Assembly (NCBI RefSeq): GCF_014650875.1
Contig: NZ_BMVU01000043.1
Location: 1 to 64,000 of the forward strand
Length of the DNA: 64,000 nucleotides
Direction of reading: 5' to 3'
Source of the DNA: Streptomyces minutiscleroticus
GTDB lineage: Bacteria > Actinomycetota > Actinomycetes > Streptomycetales > Streptomycetaceae
In this document: one piece after another, positions 42,437 through 60,446 of the stretch
Position numbering within the stretch: position 1 is the stretch's first letter
Layout: each line of letters opens with the position of its first letter
Notes under the pieces: model-generated
Databases searched by the model: none
What the model saw: only the letters and a program-made list of their open reading frames with translations
What the model was told of the DNA's origin: nothing
Made by a program: the position numbers and the translations under genes

Positions 42437-43852
42437 TCAGCTCGCGTGTGCGGGGACGCGCCCGGACTCGGCGGCGCCCGCGAAGGCGAGCAGCCCGTCC
42501 AGGACGTCGTCGCGGAACGCCCGCATGAACGACGGGCTGAAGCAGGAGGTGAAGTACGGGAACTCGACGGCGAGCCGGCCGTCGAAGGAGACGACGCACG
42601 CCATGACGGGACTGCGGCCCGCCCGGGGGAAGTAGTTCTCGCGGGCGGGGACCAGCCGGACGTCGCTCGCGCGCAGCCCCTCGGGGAACCGCGGGCCGGG
42701 GACCACGCCCATGTTGGTGACGATGACGGTGCCGAGCTGCAGTGCCGGGTTGCGGGGGATCTCCGGCGTGATCCGGGCCTCCCGGAAGTGGTCCCCGCGG
42801 GCGATGAAGTCCTTGAGCCGGGTGTGGACGGCGCGCGCCAGCTCCAGCGGTCCGGTGCGCGCCGAGACCTCGACGGTCTGCAGGTGCGTGGTGACCGCGG
42901 CCACCATGACGGAGGGGGAGAGCGGCGGGGAGATCCGGGACCGGAGGTCGACGGGTGACAGGCAGCCCAGCGTCCGGGGGCCGTCGCCCTCCAGGCGGCG
43001 GCGGGCCGCCGTCAGCGCCGCCGCGCTCACCAGGGAGTGCGCGGACACGCCCGCTCGGCGGGCGGCCTGGCGGAGACGGGTGGTCTCCTCCGTGCCGAGG
43101 GTCAGCCGGCACACCTCGATGCGGCCCTCGTCCCGGCCCGGCCCCGTGGCGAACGCGCCGCGGTCCGCGGCGGAGACCGCGGTGGGCGGGCGCGGCACGT
43201 CGTAGGCGACGAGCTCGACCGGGTGCCTCCCCGCCTCCTCGACGCGGCGCCCGAGGTACTCGGCGGTGTCGGCGTCGTCCCCGCCGGGCAGCAGCGCGCT
43301 GACGGGGCGGGGCCACCGCGGAGCGTCCTCCGGGCCGGTGGCGGGGTGCGCCGCGGCCGTGGCGGCGGAGCCGTCCCCGTGCCGGTCCCCGGCCCCTTCG
43401 ACCAGCGCCCCGTACCGCTCCCAGAGGGTGTTGAGCAGGGTGATGCTGCTGTGTCCGTCGGTGACCGTGTGGTCCACCACCAGGACGAACAGGTGGTGCT
43501 CGCGGTCCGGCGCGCTGACGAGGACCGCGCGCGACAGCGGGCCGCCGACCGGCAGCGGGGCGTTCAGCTCCGCCGCGTAGGCATCCTCCGGGTCGCCGGT
43601 GCGCGTGACCAGTCGCGGTCTCTCGTCCGCCGCGAGGAGCCGCAGCGCGTACCCCGCGCCGTCCGGCACGATCCGTGTCCGCAGCGTCGGCTGCTCCGTG
43701 GTGACGGCGTCGAACGCCGCCGACAGCGCTTCCACGTCGACGTGCCCGTGCAGGGTGCAGGAGAGCACCGCTCTGCTTCTCTGGCCCACGTAGAGGGTCT
43801 CGACCGGACACAGCGCGCGTTGCATGCCGTGAGTCATCTTCTTGCCAACCAT
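42437..43852 (-). CDS. PapA-like condensation-superfamily acyltransferase
   Basis: 471 residues of the condensation/CoA-dependent acyltransferase superfamily, closest in look to PapA-type enzymes. The catalytic HxxxDG is at 128-133 (VVDHTVTDGHS); further blocks include SPVDLRSRISPPLSPSVMVAAVTTHLQTVEVSA and VTNMGVVPGPRFPEGL, the latter the usual PapA/NRPS-C second half. It probably transfers an acyl group from a CoA or carrier protein to a hydroxyl or amine of the product, as PapA5 does for phthiocerol. Start uncertain: ATG 43852 or ATG 43837. Divergent from the NRPS gene. Confidence 0.82.
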   Translation of the reverse strand: MVGKKMTHGMQRALCPVETLYVGQRSRAVLSCTLHGHVDVEALSAAFDAVTTEQPTLRTRIVPDGAGYALRLLAADERPRLVTRTGDPEDAYAAELNAPLPVGGPLSRAVLVSAPDREHHLFVLVVDHTVTDGHSSITLLNTLWERYGALVEGAGDRHGDGSAATAAAHPATGPEDAPRWPRPVSALLPGGDDADTAEYLGRRVEEAGRHPVELVAYDVPRPPTAVSAADRGAFATGPGRDEGRIEVCRLTLGTEETTRLRQAARRAGVSAHSLVSAAALTAARRRLEGDGPRTLGCLSPVDLRSRISPPLSPSVMVAAVTTHLQTVEVSARTGPLELARAVHTRLKDFIARGDHFREARITPEIPRNPALQLGTVIVTNMGVVPGPRFPEGLRASDVRLVPARENYFPRAGRSPVMACVVSFDGRLAVEFPYFTSCFSPSFMRAFRDDVLDGLLAFAGAAESGRVPAHAS

Positions 43853-44276
43853 TTTCCGTACCCGAGGCGATGACGCGTCGTCACCGCCGGCTGCCCGAAG
43901 AAACGCGGTGTTGTTCAGAAGAGTGCAACGCCCAAGGCCACCGAATCCACTTGCGGACGGCGGCGGACCGAAAGCCACGGGCTTTCCCTAAAAGCGGTTC
44001 CGGGCGGCCGTCCGCGGTTCAGGGAAATTCCTAGAGTCATTTCCGCCCGACCGGCCGGCCTTGACCGGGCCGCCGCCCGTCCTTCACCGTGATGAGCCGT
44101 TGGAACCGGCGGTGGGACGGAATGGATCCCCCCACCCTTGGCGTACGGCCGTCCCCTTACCGCGTGCGCCGGACCCAGGAATTCGCGGGCCGGTCCGGGC
44201 CGGCGGCCGTATCCGTCCGGCCCGGCCCGGCCATCCCCGACCGTGTGATCACGGCTTGCCACGTGAGGGTTGTGCT
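43853..44276. promoter_or_regulatory. Divergent control region of the NRPS and acyltransferase genes
   Basis: 424 nt, no gene. Nested inverted repeats are present: GAAAGCC-ACG-GGCTTTC (43970-43986) inside GCGGACGGC (43953-43961) / GCCGTCCGC (44007-44015), plus TTTCCCT (43983-43989) / AGGGAAA (44021-44027). TAGAGT at 44032-44037 could be a -10 box for the NRPS operon. GTGAGGGT gives the NRPS ribosome site. Confidence 0.5.
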
Positions 44277-53019
<8,743 letters not shown>

Positions 53020-53027
<8 letters not shown>

Positions 53028-56000
53028 GACCCCCGCCCCGCGGGAGGGACAGGAGGAGTACGACGAGGAGGTGCCCGCCGTCGCCGTGATCGGCATGGCG
53101 GGCCGCTTCCCCGGCGCGGACGACCTGGACGCCTTCTGGGAGAACCTGGCGGCCGGACGGGAGGCGGTGCGGCCCGTCACCGACGAGGAGTTCCTCGCCG
53201 CGGGCGGCGACCCGCGCGACCTCGACGACCCCTCCCTCGTCCGCATGGCGTCGGTCGTCGACGGCATCGACCGCTTCGACTCCGGCTTCTTCGGCTACAG
53301 CCCCGCCGAGGCCGCCGTCGTGGACCCCCAGCAGCGGCTGCTGCTGGAGACGGCCCACCACGCCCTGGAGGACGCGGGCTGCCTCGGGTCCGCCGCCCGC
53401 AACGGCACGGTCGGCGTGTACGCGGGCAGCGGCGACAGCCGCTACTACCCGGCCCACGTGCACCCGCGCTTCGCCGGGCAGCCCGGGTCGGTGGCGCTCG
53501 TGCACGCGGCCACCGCCAACTCCCTCGGCACCCTCGCCACGCGCGTCTCCTACGAGCTGGGGCTGACCGGCCCGAGCGTGTCCCTGCAGACGGCCTGCTC
53601 CACGGCGCTCGTCGCCGTGCACACCGCCTGCCAGGACCTGCTCGACCACCGGTGCGACACCGCCCTCGCCGCGGCCGTCTCCCTCAACCCCTCGGCGAAG
53701 CTCGGCTACCGGCACGTGCCCGACGGCCCCTTCTCGCCCGACGGCCACTGCCGCGCCTTCGCCGCGGACGCGGCCGGCACCTCCTCCGGCGACGGCGTCG
53801 GGGCGGTCGTCCTCAAGCGCCTGGAGGACGCCCTCGCCGACGGCGACCGCATCCGCGCCGTCATCAGGGGCAGCGCCGTCAACAACGACGGGCGCCGCAA
53901 GGTCGGCTTCAGCGCGCCCAGCGCCGCCGGGCAGACCGAGGTGATCCTCGAGGCGCAGGCGCAGGCGATGGTCGACGCCGGCACCATCGGCCTCGTCGAG
54001 GCGCACGGCACCGCCACCAAGCTCGGCGACCCCATCGAGGTGTCCGCGCTCACCGAGGCGTTCCGGCAGAGCACGGACCGGCGCGGCTTCTGCGCCCTGG
54101 GCTCGGTGAAGACCAACATCGGCCACCTGGGGGCGGCCGCCGGCATCGCCGGCCTCATCAAGGCGGTCCTGGCCCTGGAGCACCGGCAGATCCCGCCGAA
54201 CCTGCACTTCGACGAGCCCAACCCGCTGATCGACTTCGCCGCCGGGCCGTTCCGGGTGCCCACCGCCCTGGAGGACTGGCCGGCCGGCGACCACCCCCGG
54301 CGGGCCGCGGTGAGCGCCTTCGGCATCGGGGGCACCAACGCGCACGTGATCCTGGAGGAGGCGCCGCCCGCCGCGCCCGCCCCGCCCCGCCCGTCCGAGG
54401 ACGGCCGCCGCCTGGTGCTGCCGCTGTCCGCGCGCACGGCCGGCGCACTGAGCGGCCAGGCCGAGGCCCTCGCCCGCCACCTCGAACGCCGCCCCGACCT
54501 GCGTCTGGACGACGTCGCGCACTCCCTGCGCACGGACCGGCCCGCGCTGCGCCACCGCCTGGCCGTGACGGCCGCCTCCCGCCAGGAGGCCCTGGCCGCC
54601 CTGCGCACCGCCGTGCCCGACACGCCGGCCCTGTCCGACGGGCCCGCGCGGGTGGCGTTCCTGCTGCCGGGCGGCGGCACCCAGTACCCGGGCATGGGAG
54701 CGGAGCTCTACCGCGAGAACGGCTTCTACCGCGACGTCGTCGACGAGTGCGCGCGCATCCTGCGGCCCGCCCTCGGCGGCGACCTGCGCACCGCCCTGTT
54801 CGAGCAGCCCGCGCCCGACATCACCTCCCTCTTCCTCGGCCTGGTGGTGACCGAGTACGCGCTCGCCCGCACGCTCATGGAGGCGGGGGTGCGCCCGGAC
54901 GCGCTCATCGGGCACTCCCTCGGCGAGTACACCGCGGCCTGCCTGGCCGGGGTGATGGACCTCCAGGACATGCTGCCCCTGGTCACCGAGCGCGTCCGGC
55001 TCATCAGCTCCGCCGGCGGGGCGACCGTCGGGGTGGCGGCGCCCGTCGGGCAGGTGCTGCCGCTGCTGGACGAGGAGCTGTCGCTGGCCGCGGTGAACGG
55101 GCCCGCCGCGTGCACCGTCGCGGGCCACGACGACGCGGTCGCGCGGTTCGAGGCCGACCTGGAGCGCCGCGGCGTGCCGTTCCGGCGGCTGCGCATCCCC
55201 GTCGCCGCCCACTCCCACGTCCTGGACCCGGTCCTCGAGGCGTACGAGGGCCGTCTGCGCACCGTCGCGCTGCGCCCGCCGCGCATCCCGTACGTCACCA
55301 ACGTCACCGGCACCTGGGTCACCGACGAGCAGGCCACCTCGGTACGGCACTGGATCGACCACACCCGCGACACCGTCCGGTTCGCCGACGGCATCACGGC
55401 CCTGTGGCGGGACCGCGCCCCCGTGCTCGTGGAGATCGGCCCCGGCGACACGCTGACCAAGCTGGCCGCGGCCCAACTGGCGGAGCACACGCCGGTGACG
55501 GTGACCACCATGCGGCACGCCAAGGCCGAGGCGTCGGACGGCTTCGTCCTCGCCGAGGCCCTGGGCCGCCTGTGGAGCGCGGGCGTGGACGCCGCGCTGC
55601 CCGAGGTGCCGGGCGCCCCCCGGCGCGTCCCCCTGCCCGGCTACGCCTTCGAACGGCACCGCCACTGGATCGACGCCCCCGGCGCCCGCACGGAGCCCGG
55701 CGCACCCGACGCCCCGGCCGCGGCCGCCCCGGAGCCGGGACTCGCCCCGCGGCCCCGCCTGACCACGGAGCACGTGCCCCCGCGCGACGACCGCGAAGAG
55801 GCCGTGGCCCGGCTGTGGGAGGAGACCCTCGGCATCGGCGGCATCGGCGTGCACGACAACTTCTTCGACCTCGGGGGCGACTCCATGCGCGCCGTGCTGC
55901 TGGCGGGCCGGCTGCGCCAGGCCGGAGTGCTCGACGTGCCCGCCGCGAAGCTGCTGGCCGCCCCCACGGTGGCGGGCGTCCTGGCGGCGGCCGACGGGAC

Positions 56001-56853
56001 CGGCGCGGACTCCGCGGGCCGGGCGCCGAACGCGCTGGCCCCGCTGCTGCCGCTGCGCGCGGAGGGCGGTGCCGCGCCGCTGTTCTGCGTCCACCCGGGA
56101 GCGGGCGTGTCCTGGCGCTACACGGGCCTGCTGCCCCACCTGGGCGGCGACCAGCCCGTGTACGGCATCCAGGCCGCCGGCCTCGACGGCACCCGGCCGC
56201 CCGCGCCGGACGCCGCCGCCATGGTCGCCCACTACGTCGACCTCGTCCGCGAGGTGCAGCCGCACGGCCCGTACCGGCTCCTGGGCTGGTCCTACGGCGG
56301 GTTCGTGGCGCACGCGATGGCCTGCGCGCTGCAGGAGCGCGGGGAGCGGGTGGAACTGCTCGCGATGCTCGACGCGCCCCAGCCGCACGGCACGGCCCAC
56401 GACCCGGAAGCGGTCGAACGGCAGGTGGCGTCCCTCCTGACGAGGATGGCCGGCCTGCCCGCCGGGCCGGGGACGGTCCCGCCGGACGTCGCGTCCGTCC
56501 TGGACCGCATCGACGCGGCCGTCACGGCGGACCCCGCGAGTTCGCCCGTCACGCGCGCCGAGGCGGCCGCCATCGCCGAGGTCATGCGCAACAACCTGCG
56601 CATCGCGCCGCAGTTCGTTCCCGGCTCCTACCACGGGGACGTGCTGTTCTTCAGCGCCGCCCAGGAGGAGACGGCGGACTTCCCCACGGACCTGGCGGTG
56701 ATGGCCGGCAAGGCCGACTCCTGGCGTCCGCACGTCGACGGCACCCTCCACGACCACCGGGTGCCCTGCGGCCACTACGACATGACCGAACCCGAACCCA
56801 TCGCCCTCATCGGCGCGGCGGTCGCCAAGGCGCTGCGCGCGACGTCCCCCTGA
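53020..56853 (+). CDS. Type I polyketide synthase module with thioesterase, KS-AT-T-TE
   Basis: 1277 residues, overlapping the NRPS gene by 8 nt. KS (about 20-450): TACSTA with Cys193, EAHGTAT, NIGHLGAAAG. AT (about 545-860): FLLPGGGTQYPGMG, nucleophile Ser633 in GHSLGEYT, Arg in ERVRLISS, and VAAHS at 728-732 where malonyl-type domains normally show HAFH and methylmalonyl-type YASH, so specificity is unclear. Carrier domain: FFDLGGDSM, Ser955. TE (about 1015-1277): GWSYGG with Ser1091, Asp in AMLDAP, and His1252 in CGHYDM. No KR, DH or ER. It elongates the NRPS-bound intermediate by one C2 unit, leaving a beta-keto group, and releases it by hydrolysis or cyclisation. The downstream carboxylase/reductase could provide its extender. 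Confidence 0.93.
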
Positions 56854-56889
56854 GCCCGCCGGCGGGCCCCGCCTCCCAGGAGACCCCAC

Positions 56890-58119
56890 GTGACCGCGAC
56901 CCAGGACCTCTACGAACTCGGCGACGCACCCGAGATCGGCACCGTGCCGAAGAGGATGTACGCCTCGCTCATCCGCCGCGAGCGCTACGGGCAGCCCGTC
57001 GACGCCTTCCGCACGGAGGTCGTCGACGTGCCGCCCGTCGGCCGCGGGCAGGTGCTCGTCAAGGTGATGGCGGCCGGCGTCAACTACAACAACGTGTGGG
57101 CGGCGCTGGGCAAGCCGCTCGACGTGATCGCCGCACGGCAGAAGGCCGGCGCCGCCGAGGACTTCCACATCGGCGGCTCCGACCTGTCCGGCATCGTGTG
57201 GGCCGTCGGCGAGGACGTGCGGAACGTGCGGCTCGGCGACGAGGTCGTCGTCCTCGCCAGCCGGTGGGACGAGGCGGCGGAGGACATCCGCCTCGGCGCC
57301 GACCCGGCCTTCTCCACCACGCAGCGCGTGTGGGGGTACGAGGAGAACTACGGCTCCTTCGCGCAGTTCGCGGTCGTCGACGACTACATGCTCCACCCCA
57401 AGCCCGCCCGCCTGTCCTGGGCGGAGGCCGCCTGCTACATGGCGACGGCGGCGACCGCCTACCGCCAGCTGTTCGGCTGGGAGCCGCACACCGTCCGGCC
57501 CGGCGACCCCGTGCTGATCTGGGGCGGCGCGGGCGGCCTGGGCTGCATCGCCATCCAGCTCGTCCGGCACGTCGGCGGCGTCCCGGTGGCGGTCGTCTCC
57601 AGCGAGGAGCGCGGCGAGTTCTGCCGCAAGCTCGGCGCCGAGGGCTGGATCGACCGGCGCGAGTTCGACCACTGGGGCCGGCTGCCGGACGCGACGGACG
57701 CGGAGGCGATGGGCCGCTGGCTGAAGGGGGCGCGCGCCTTCGGACGGCGGTTCTGGGAGGTGCTCGGCGAGCGCCGCAGCCCGCGCATCGTGCTGGAGCA
57801 CTCGGGGGCCGACACCGTCCCGACGTCCATGTACCTGTGCGACAACGGCGGCATGGTCGTCATCTGCGGCGGCACCACGGGCTACAACGGCGACGTGGAC
57901 CTGCGCTTCCTGTGGATGCGGCAGAAGCGCCTGCAGGGCTCGCACGTCGCGAGCGCCCGCGAGGCCCGCGAGGTGACCCGGCTGATCGACCAGGGCCACG
58001 TCGACCCGTGCCTGTCGCGGACGTTCGGCTTCGAGGAGATCGGCCTGGCCCACCAGCTCATCCACGACAACCGGCACCCGGCGGGCAACATGGCGGTGCT
58101 GGTCAACGCCAAGACGTGA
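56890..58119 (+). CDS. ccr: Crotonyl-CoA carboxylase/reductase
   Basis: 409 residues. This zinc-free MDR-superfamily enzyme reduces enoyl-CoAs with NADPH while fixing CO2, giving ethylmalonyl-CoA or longer alkylmalonyl-CoAs. Family-specific blocks: KRMYASLIRRERYGQP, HIGGSDLSGIVWAVGEDV, WGYEENYGSFAQFAVVDDYMLHPKP, LIWGGAGGLGCIAIQLV, and MYLCDNGGMVVICGGTTGYNGD. Slightly shorter than most CCRs (about 445). GTG start with AGGAG seven bases upstream, 36 nt after the PKS, so it is operonic. It fits the unusual AT signature of that PKS and suggests an alkylmalonyl extender. Two terminators follow. Confidence 0.93.
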   Translation: MTATQDLYELGDAPEIGTVPKRMYASLIRRERYGQPVDAFRTEVVDVPPVGRGQVLVKVMAAGVNYNNVWAALGKPLDVIAARQKAGAAEDFHIGGSDLSGIVWAVGEDVRNVRLGDEVVVLASRWDEAAEDIRLGADPAFSTTQRVWGYEENYGSFAQFAVVDDYMLHPKPARLSWAEAACYMATAATAYRQLFGWEPHTVRPGDPVLIWGGAGGLGCIAIQLVRHVGGVPVAVVSSEERGEFCRKLGAEGWIDRREFDHWGRLPDATDAEAMGRWLKGARAFGRRFWEVLGERRSPRIVLEHSGADTVPTSMYLCDNGGMVVICGGTTGYNGDVDLRFLWMRQKRLQGSHVASAREAREVTRLIDQGHVDPCLSRTFGFEEIGLAHQLIHDNRHPAGNMAVLVNAKT

Positions 58120-58139
58120 CGGTCCCGGACGGCCACCCC

Positions 58140-58172
58140 GGGTGCCGGCGGCGCGCAAGCCCGCCGGCACCC
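58140..58172 (+). terminator. Terminator after ccr
   Basis: GGGTGCCGGCGG (58140-58151) pairs with CCGCCGGCACCC (58161-58172) with a 9-nt loop, 20 nt after the ccr stop. Confidence 0.7.
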
Positions 58173-58346
58173 GCGTGTGCCCGGCCTCCGGCGGTCGGCG
58201 GCCCGCAGCCGGGTGCGCGGGCCGGAGCCCCCGGCACCGGCCCGTGGCACGCGGCCGCGCGCCGCTCGGCCTCCAGGCCCGCACGCGCCGCCGCGCCGCC
58301 CCCGTTCCGAGCCGCCCACCGCGGTGCCGGGGGAGCGGTCGGACGA

Positions 58347-58394
58347 AAGGGCCCGGCCGGTCACCGCGTTCCCGCGGTGACCGGCCGGGCCCTT
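58347..58394. terminator. 22-bp-stem bidirectional terminator
   Basis: A perfect 22-bp stem (58347-58368 with 58373-58394) with a TTCC loop and AA/TT flanks, immediately beyond the minus-strand ligase gene and convergent with ccr. Confidence 0.9.
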
Positions 58395-58408
58395 CGCGCC
58401 GCGGGCCG

Positions 58409-59887
58409 TCAGGCTCGCAGCAGCTTCTTGACGATCTTTCCGGCGGGGTTGCGCGGCACCTGCTCGATGAACTCGATGCGCCGCGGGCGCTTGTAGGGCG
58501 CGAGCAGGCCCGCGACGTGGCCGAGCAGCTCGGCGGCACCGGTGCCCTCCTCCGCCACGACGTACGCCAGCGGCACCTCGCCGTAGTCCTCGTCGGGCGT
58601 GCCGACGACCGCGGCGTCCCGGACGGCCGGATGGGTCATCAGGGCGCGCTCGATCTCCGAGGGGTAGACGTTCTGGCCGGCCCGGATGATGAGGTCCTTG
58701 CTGCGGTCCACCAGGTGGATGCGGCCCTCCTCGTCCACGAACCCCAGGTCGCCGGTCCTGACCCAGCCGTCGAGGAAGACCTCCTCGGTGGCCTCGGGGT
58801 CGTTCCAGTACCCCTGCATGAGGCCCGGGCCGCGCACGACGACCTCGCCGATCTCCCCGCGGGGCAGCTCGCGCCCGGTCCCGTCCACCGCGCGGGCCGA
58901 CATGCCGGGCACGACGCGTCCGCAGGGGATGCGGGCGGTGACGTCGCCGGGGGCGGGGTGCTCGTCGGGGCCGAGGGTGACGAAGGGCCCGCCGACCTCG
59001 GTCATCCCGTAGACCTGGCGGAAGCCGCAGCCCAGCCGCCGCACCGCCTCGGCGTACACGTCGAGGGGCATCGGGGCGGCGCCGTAGAGGATCTCCCGCA
59101 GCGAGGACAGGTCCGTGCCGTGGGAGCCCTTGGACTGGAGCATGAAGCGCAGCATCTGCGGGACCAGCCACATGTGCGTGGCGCGGTGCCGCTCCACGGC
59201 GGCCAGGGCGCGCTGCGGGGTGAAGCCGGGCATCAGCACCACCGTGGCACCGGCGGCCATGTACGTCAGGGACACGACCATGCTGCCGTGGTACAGCGGA
59301 CAGCAGTTGACCATGACGATGTCGTCGGTGGGACGGGCCATGACCAGCCAGCCCAGGGCGATGGCCCGGAACGAGGCGGAGTCGACGGTGACGCCCTTGG
59401 CCCGCCCGGTGGTGGCCGAGGTGTGCAGCACGGCGACCGGGTCGGTGTCGGCCACGGCGGGCAGGTCCACCTCCGGCGCGACCGTCCCCAGCGCCTCGAA
59501 CGCGGGCTTGTCGAACGCCACCCGGATCCGTACCGACGCGGGGAGCCCGGTGTGCCGGTCCAGCAGGTCGGACTCGCCGAGGACGGCCACCGCGCCGACG
59601 CGCTCCATGATGTCGGCGACCTCGGGCACGGCCAGGCTGTGGTTCAGCGGGACGAACAGCGCGCCGAGCCGGGCGAGCGCGAAGTAGCTCTCCAGGACCT
59701 CGACGCGGTCCTTGGACAGCACGGCGACCCGGTCACCGCGCCGGATGCCCAGGTCGGCCAGCCCCCGGGCGAGTTCGAGCGTGCGGTCGTGGAACTGGGC
59801 CCAGGTGACGGCGCGCTCCTCGTCGGCCAGCGCGGTCCGGTCGGGGAAGCACTGGCGGTTGCGTTCCAGCAGCTGCGTCAGCCACAT
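58409..59887 (-). CDS. Acyl-CoA/acyl-ACP ligase (ANL superfamily)
   Basis: 492-residue AMP-forming ligase. Core motifs: VAVLHTSATTGRAKGVTV (A3, with SATTG instead of the usual SGTTG), YGMTEVGGP (A5), DGWVRTGDLGFVDEEGRIHLVDRSKDLIIRAGQNVYPSEIE (A7-A8) and NPAGKIVKK (A10 Lys). It activates a carboxylic acid as acyl-AMP; because the ACP gene ends at the same base where this gene starts (TGATG), it is likely to load that ACP rather than free CoA. An in-frame GTG at 59890 is an alternative start. This pair is the best candidate for supplying the starter acyl group to condensation domain 1 of the NRPS; substrate not deducible. Confidence 0.88.
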   Translation of the reverse strand: MWLTQLLERNRQCFPDRTALADEERAVTWAQFHDRTLELARGLADLGIRRGDRVAVLSKDRVEVLESYFALARLGALFVPLNHSLAVPEVADIMERVGAVAVLGESDLLDRHTGLPASVRIRVAFDKPAFEALGTVAPEVDLPAVADTDPVAVLHTSATTGRAKGVTVDSASFRAIALGWLVMARPTDDIVMVNCCPLYHGSMVVSLTYMAAGATVVLMPGFTPQRALAAVERHRATHMWLVPQMLRFMLQSKGSHGTDLSSLREILYGAAPMPLDVYAEAVRRLGCGFRQVYGMTEVGGPFVTLGPDEHPAPGDVTARIPCGRVVPGMSARAVDGTGRELPRGEIGEVVVRGPGLMQGYWNDPEATEEVFLDGWVRTGDLGFVDEEGRIHLVDRSKDLIIRAGQNVYPSEIERALMTHPAVRDAAVVGTPDEDYGEVPLAYVVAEEGTGAAELLGHVAGLLAPYKRPRRIEFIEQVPRNPAGKIVKKLLRA

Positions 59888-60135
59888 CACGCACCGCCGG
59901 TGGCACCCGCGACGGAGCGCCCGGCCACGAACCGCTCGTAGTCGGCGATCGTGCGCAGCCCCTCCATGTCCTCGGCGGTGATCTCCACGCCGAACCGCTG
60001 CTCGACGAGCAGGACGAGGCGCACCAGGTCGCCGGAGTCGATCCCGCTGGCGGCGAGGTCGGCGTCGTCGGCGACGACCTCCGCGTACTCGGTGGTCCCG
60101 GTGAGTTCGACCAGCAACTCCCTGATGGTGCTCAT
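59887..60135 (-). CDS. Stand-alone acyl carrier protein
   Basis: 82 residues, four-helix carrier protein. Phosphopantetheine site Ser34 in GIDSGDLVRL. The C-terminal helix reads FGVEITAEDMEGLRTIADYERFV, typical of discrete ACPs that partner with ANL ligases. Translational overlap with the ligase gene shows a two-gene operon. ATG at 60135; the longer frame to 60231 is unsupported. It probably carries the activated starter acid. Confidence 0.9.
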   Translation of the reverse strand: MSTIRELLVELTGTTEYAEVVADDADLAASGIDSGDLVRLVLLVEQRFGVEITAEDMEGLRTIADYERFVAGRSVAGATGGA

Positions 60136-60446
60136 GGATTCCCCTTTCGCTGCGGCGTGCCGGCCGCCGTGCGGGTGTCGTGTGTCATCCGAACAAGAGG
60201 CGCCACGGGCCCGGCGCACTCCCCGGAGCACGGAGTGAGCTTTGTCACGTGCCCGTGCCGCACGGGCGGGGATAGCGCACCCCGTGCGCGGCCTCTTTCC
60301 GGAATGGAGGTTCCGCCCGCGCCCCGCGGCCGTGGGCGGTCGGACGCTGAGGGAGTGATGCGAGTGCCCAGGCAGTGCGTGCGGGTCCCCGCCGGACGGC
60401 GGTACGGACCCGTCCCGGCGCGGGCCGGTCGCGGAAGGGGTGCGCG
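60136..60446. promoter_or_regulatory. Divergent control region of the ACP-ligase and paa operons
   Basis: 311 nt without a gene. It contains the hairpin GCCCGTG-CCG-CACGGGC (60251-60267). GGAAGGGG near 60433-60440 is the paaA ribosome site. No clear -35/-10 pair stands out. Confidence 0.4.

Noticed and set aside
59887..60231. Longer ACP beginning at 60231
   Set aside because: The first 32 residues would be an unrelated Arg/Gly-rich leader; carrier proteins start close to the helix I sequence found at 60135.
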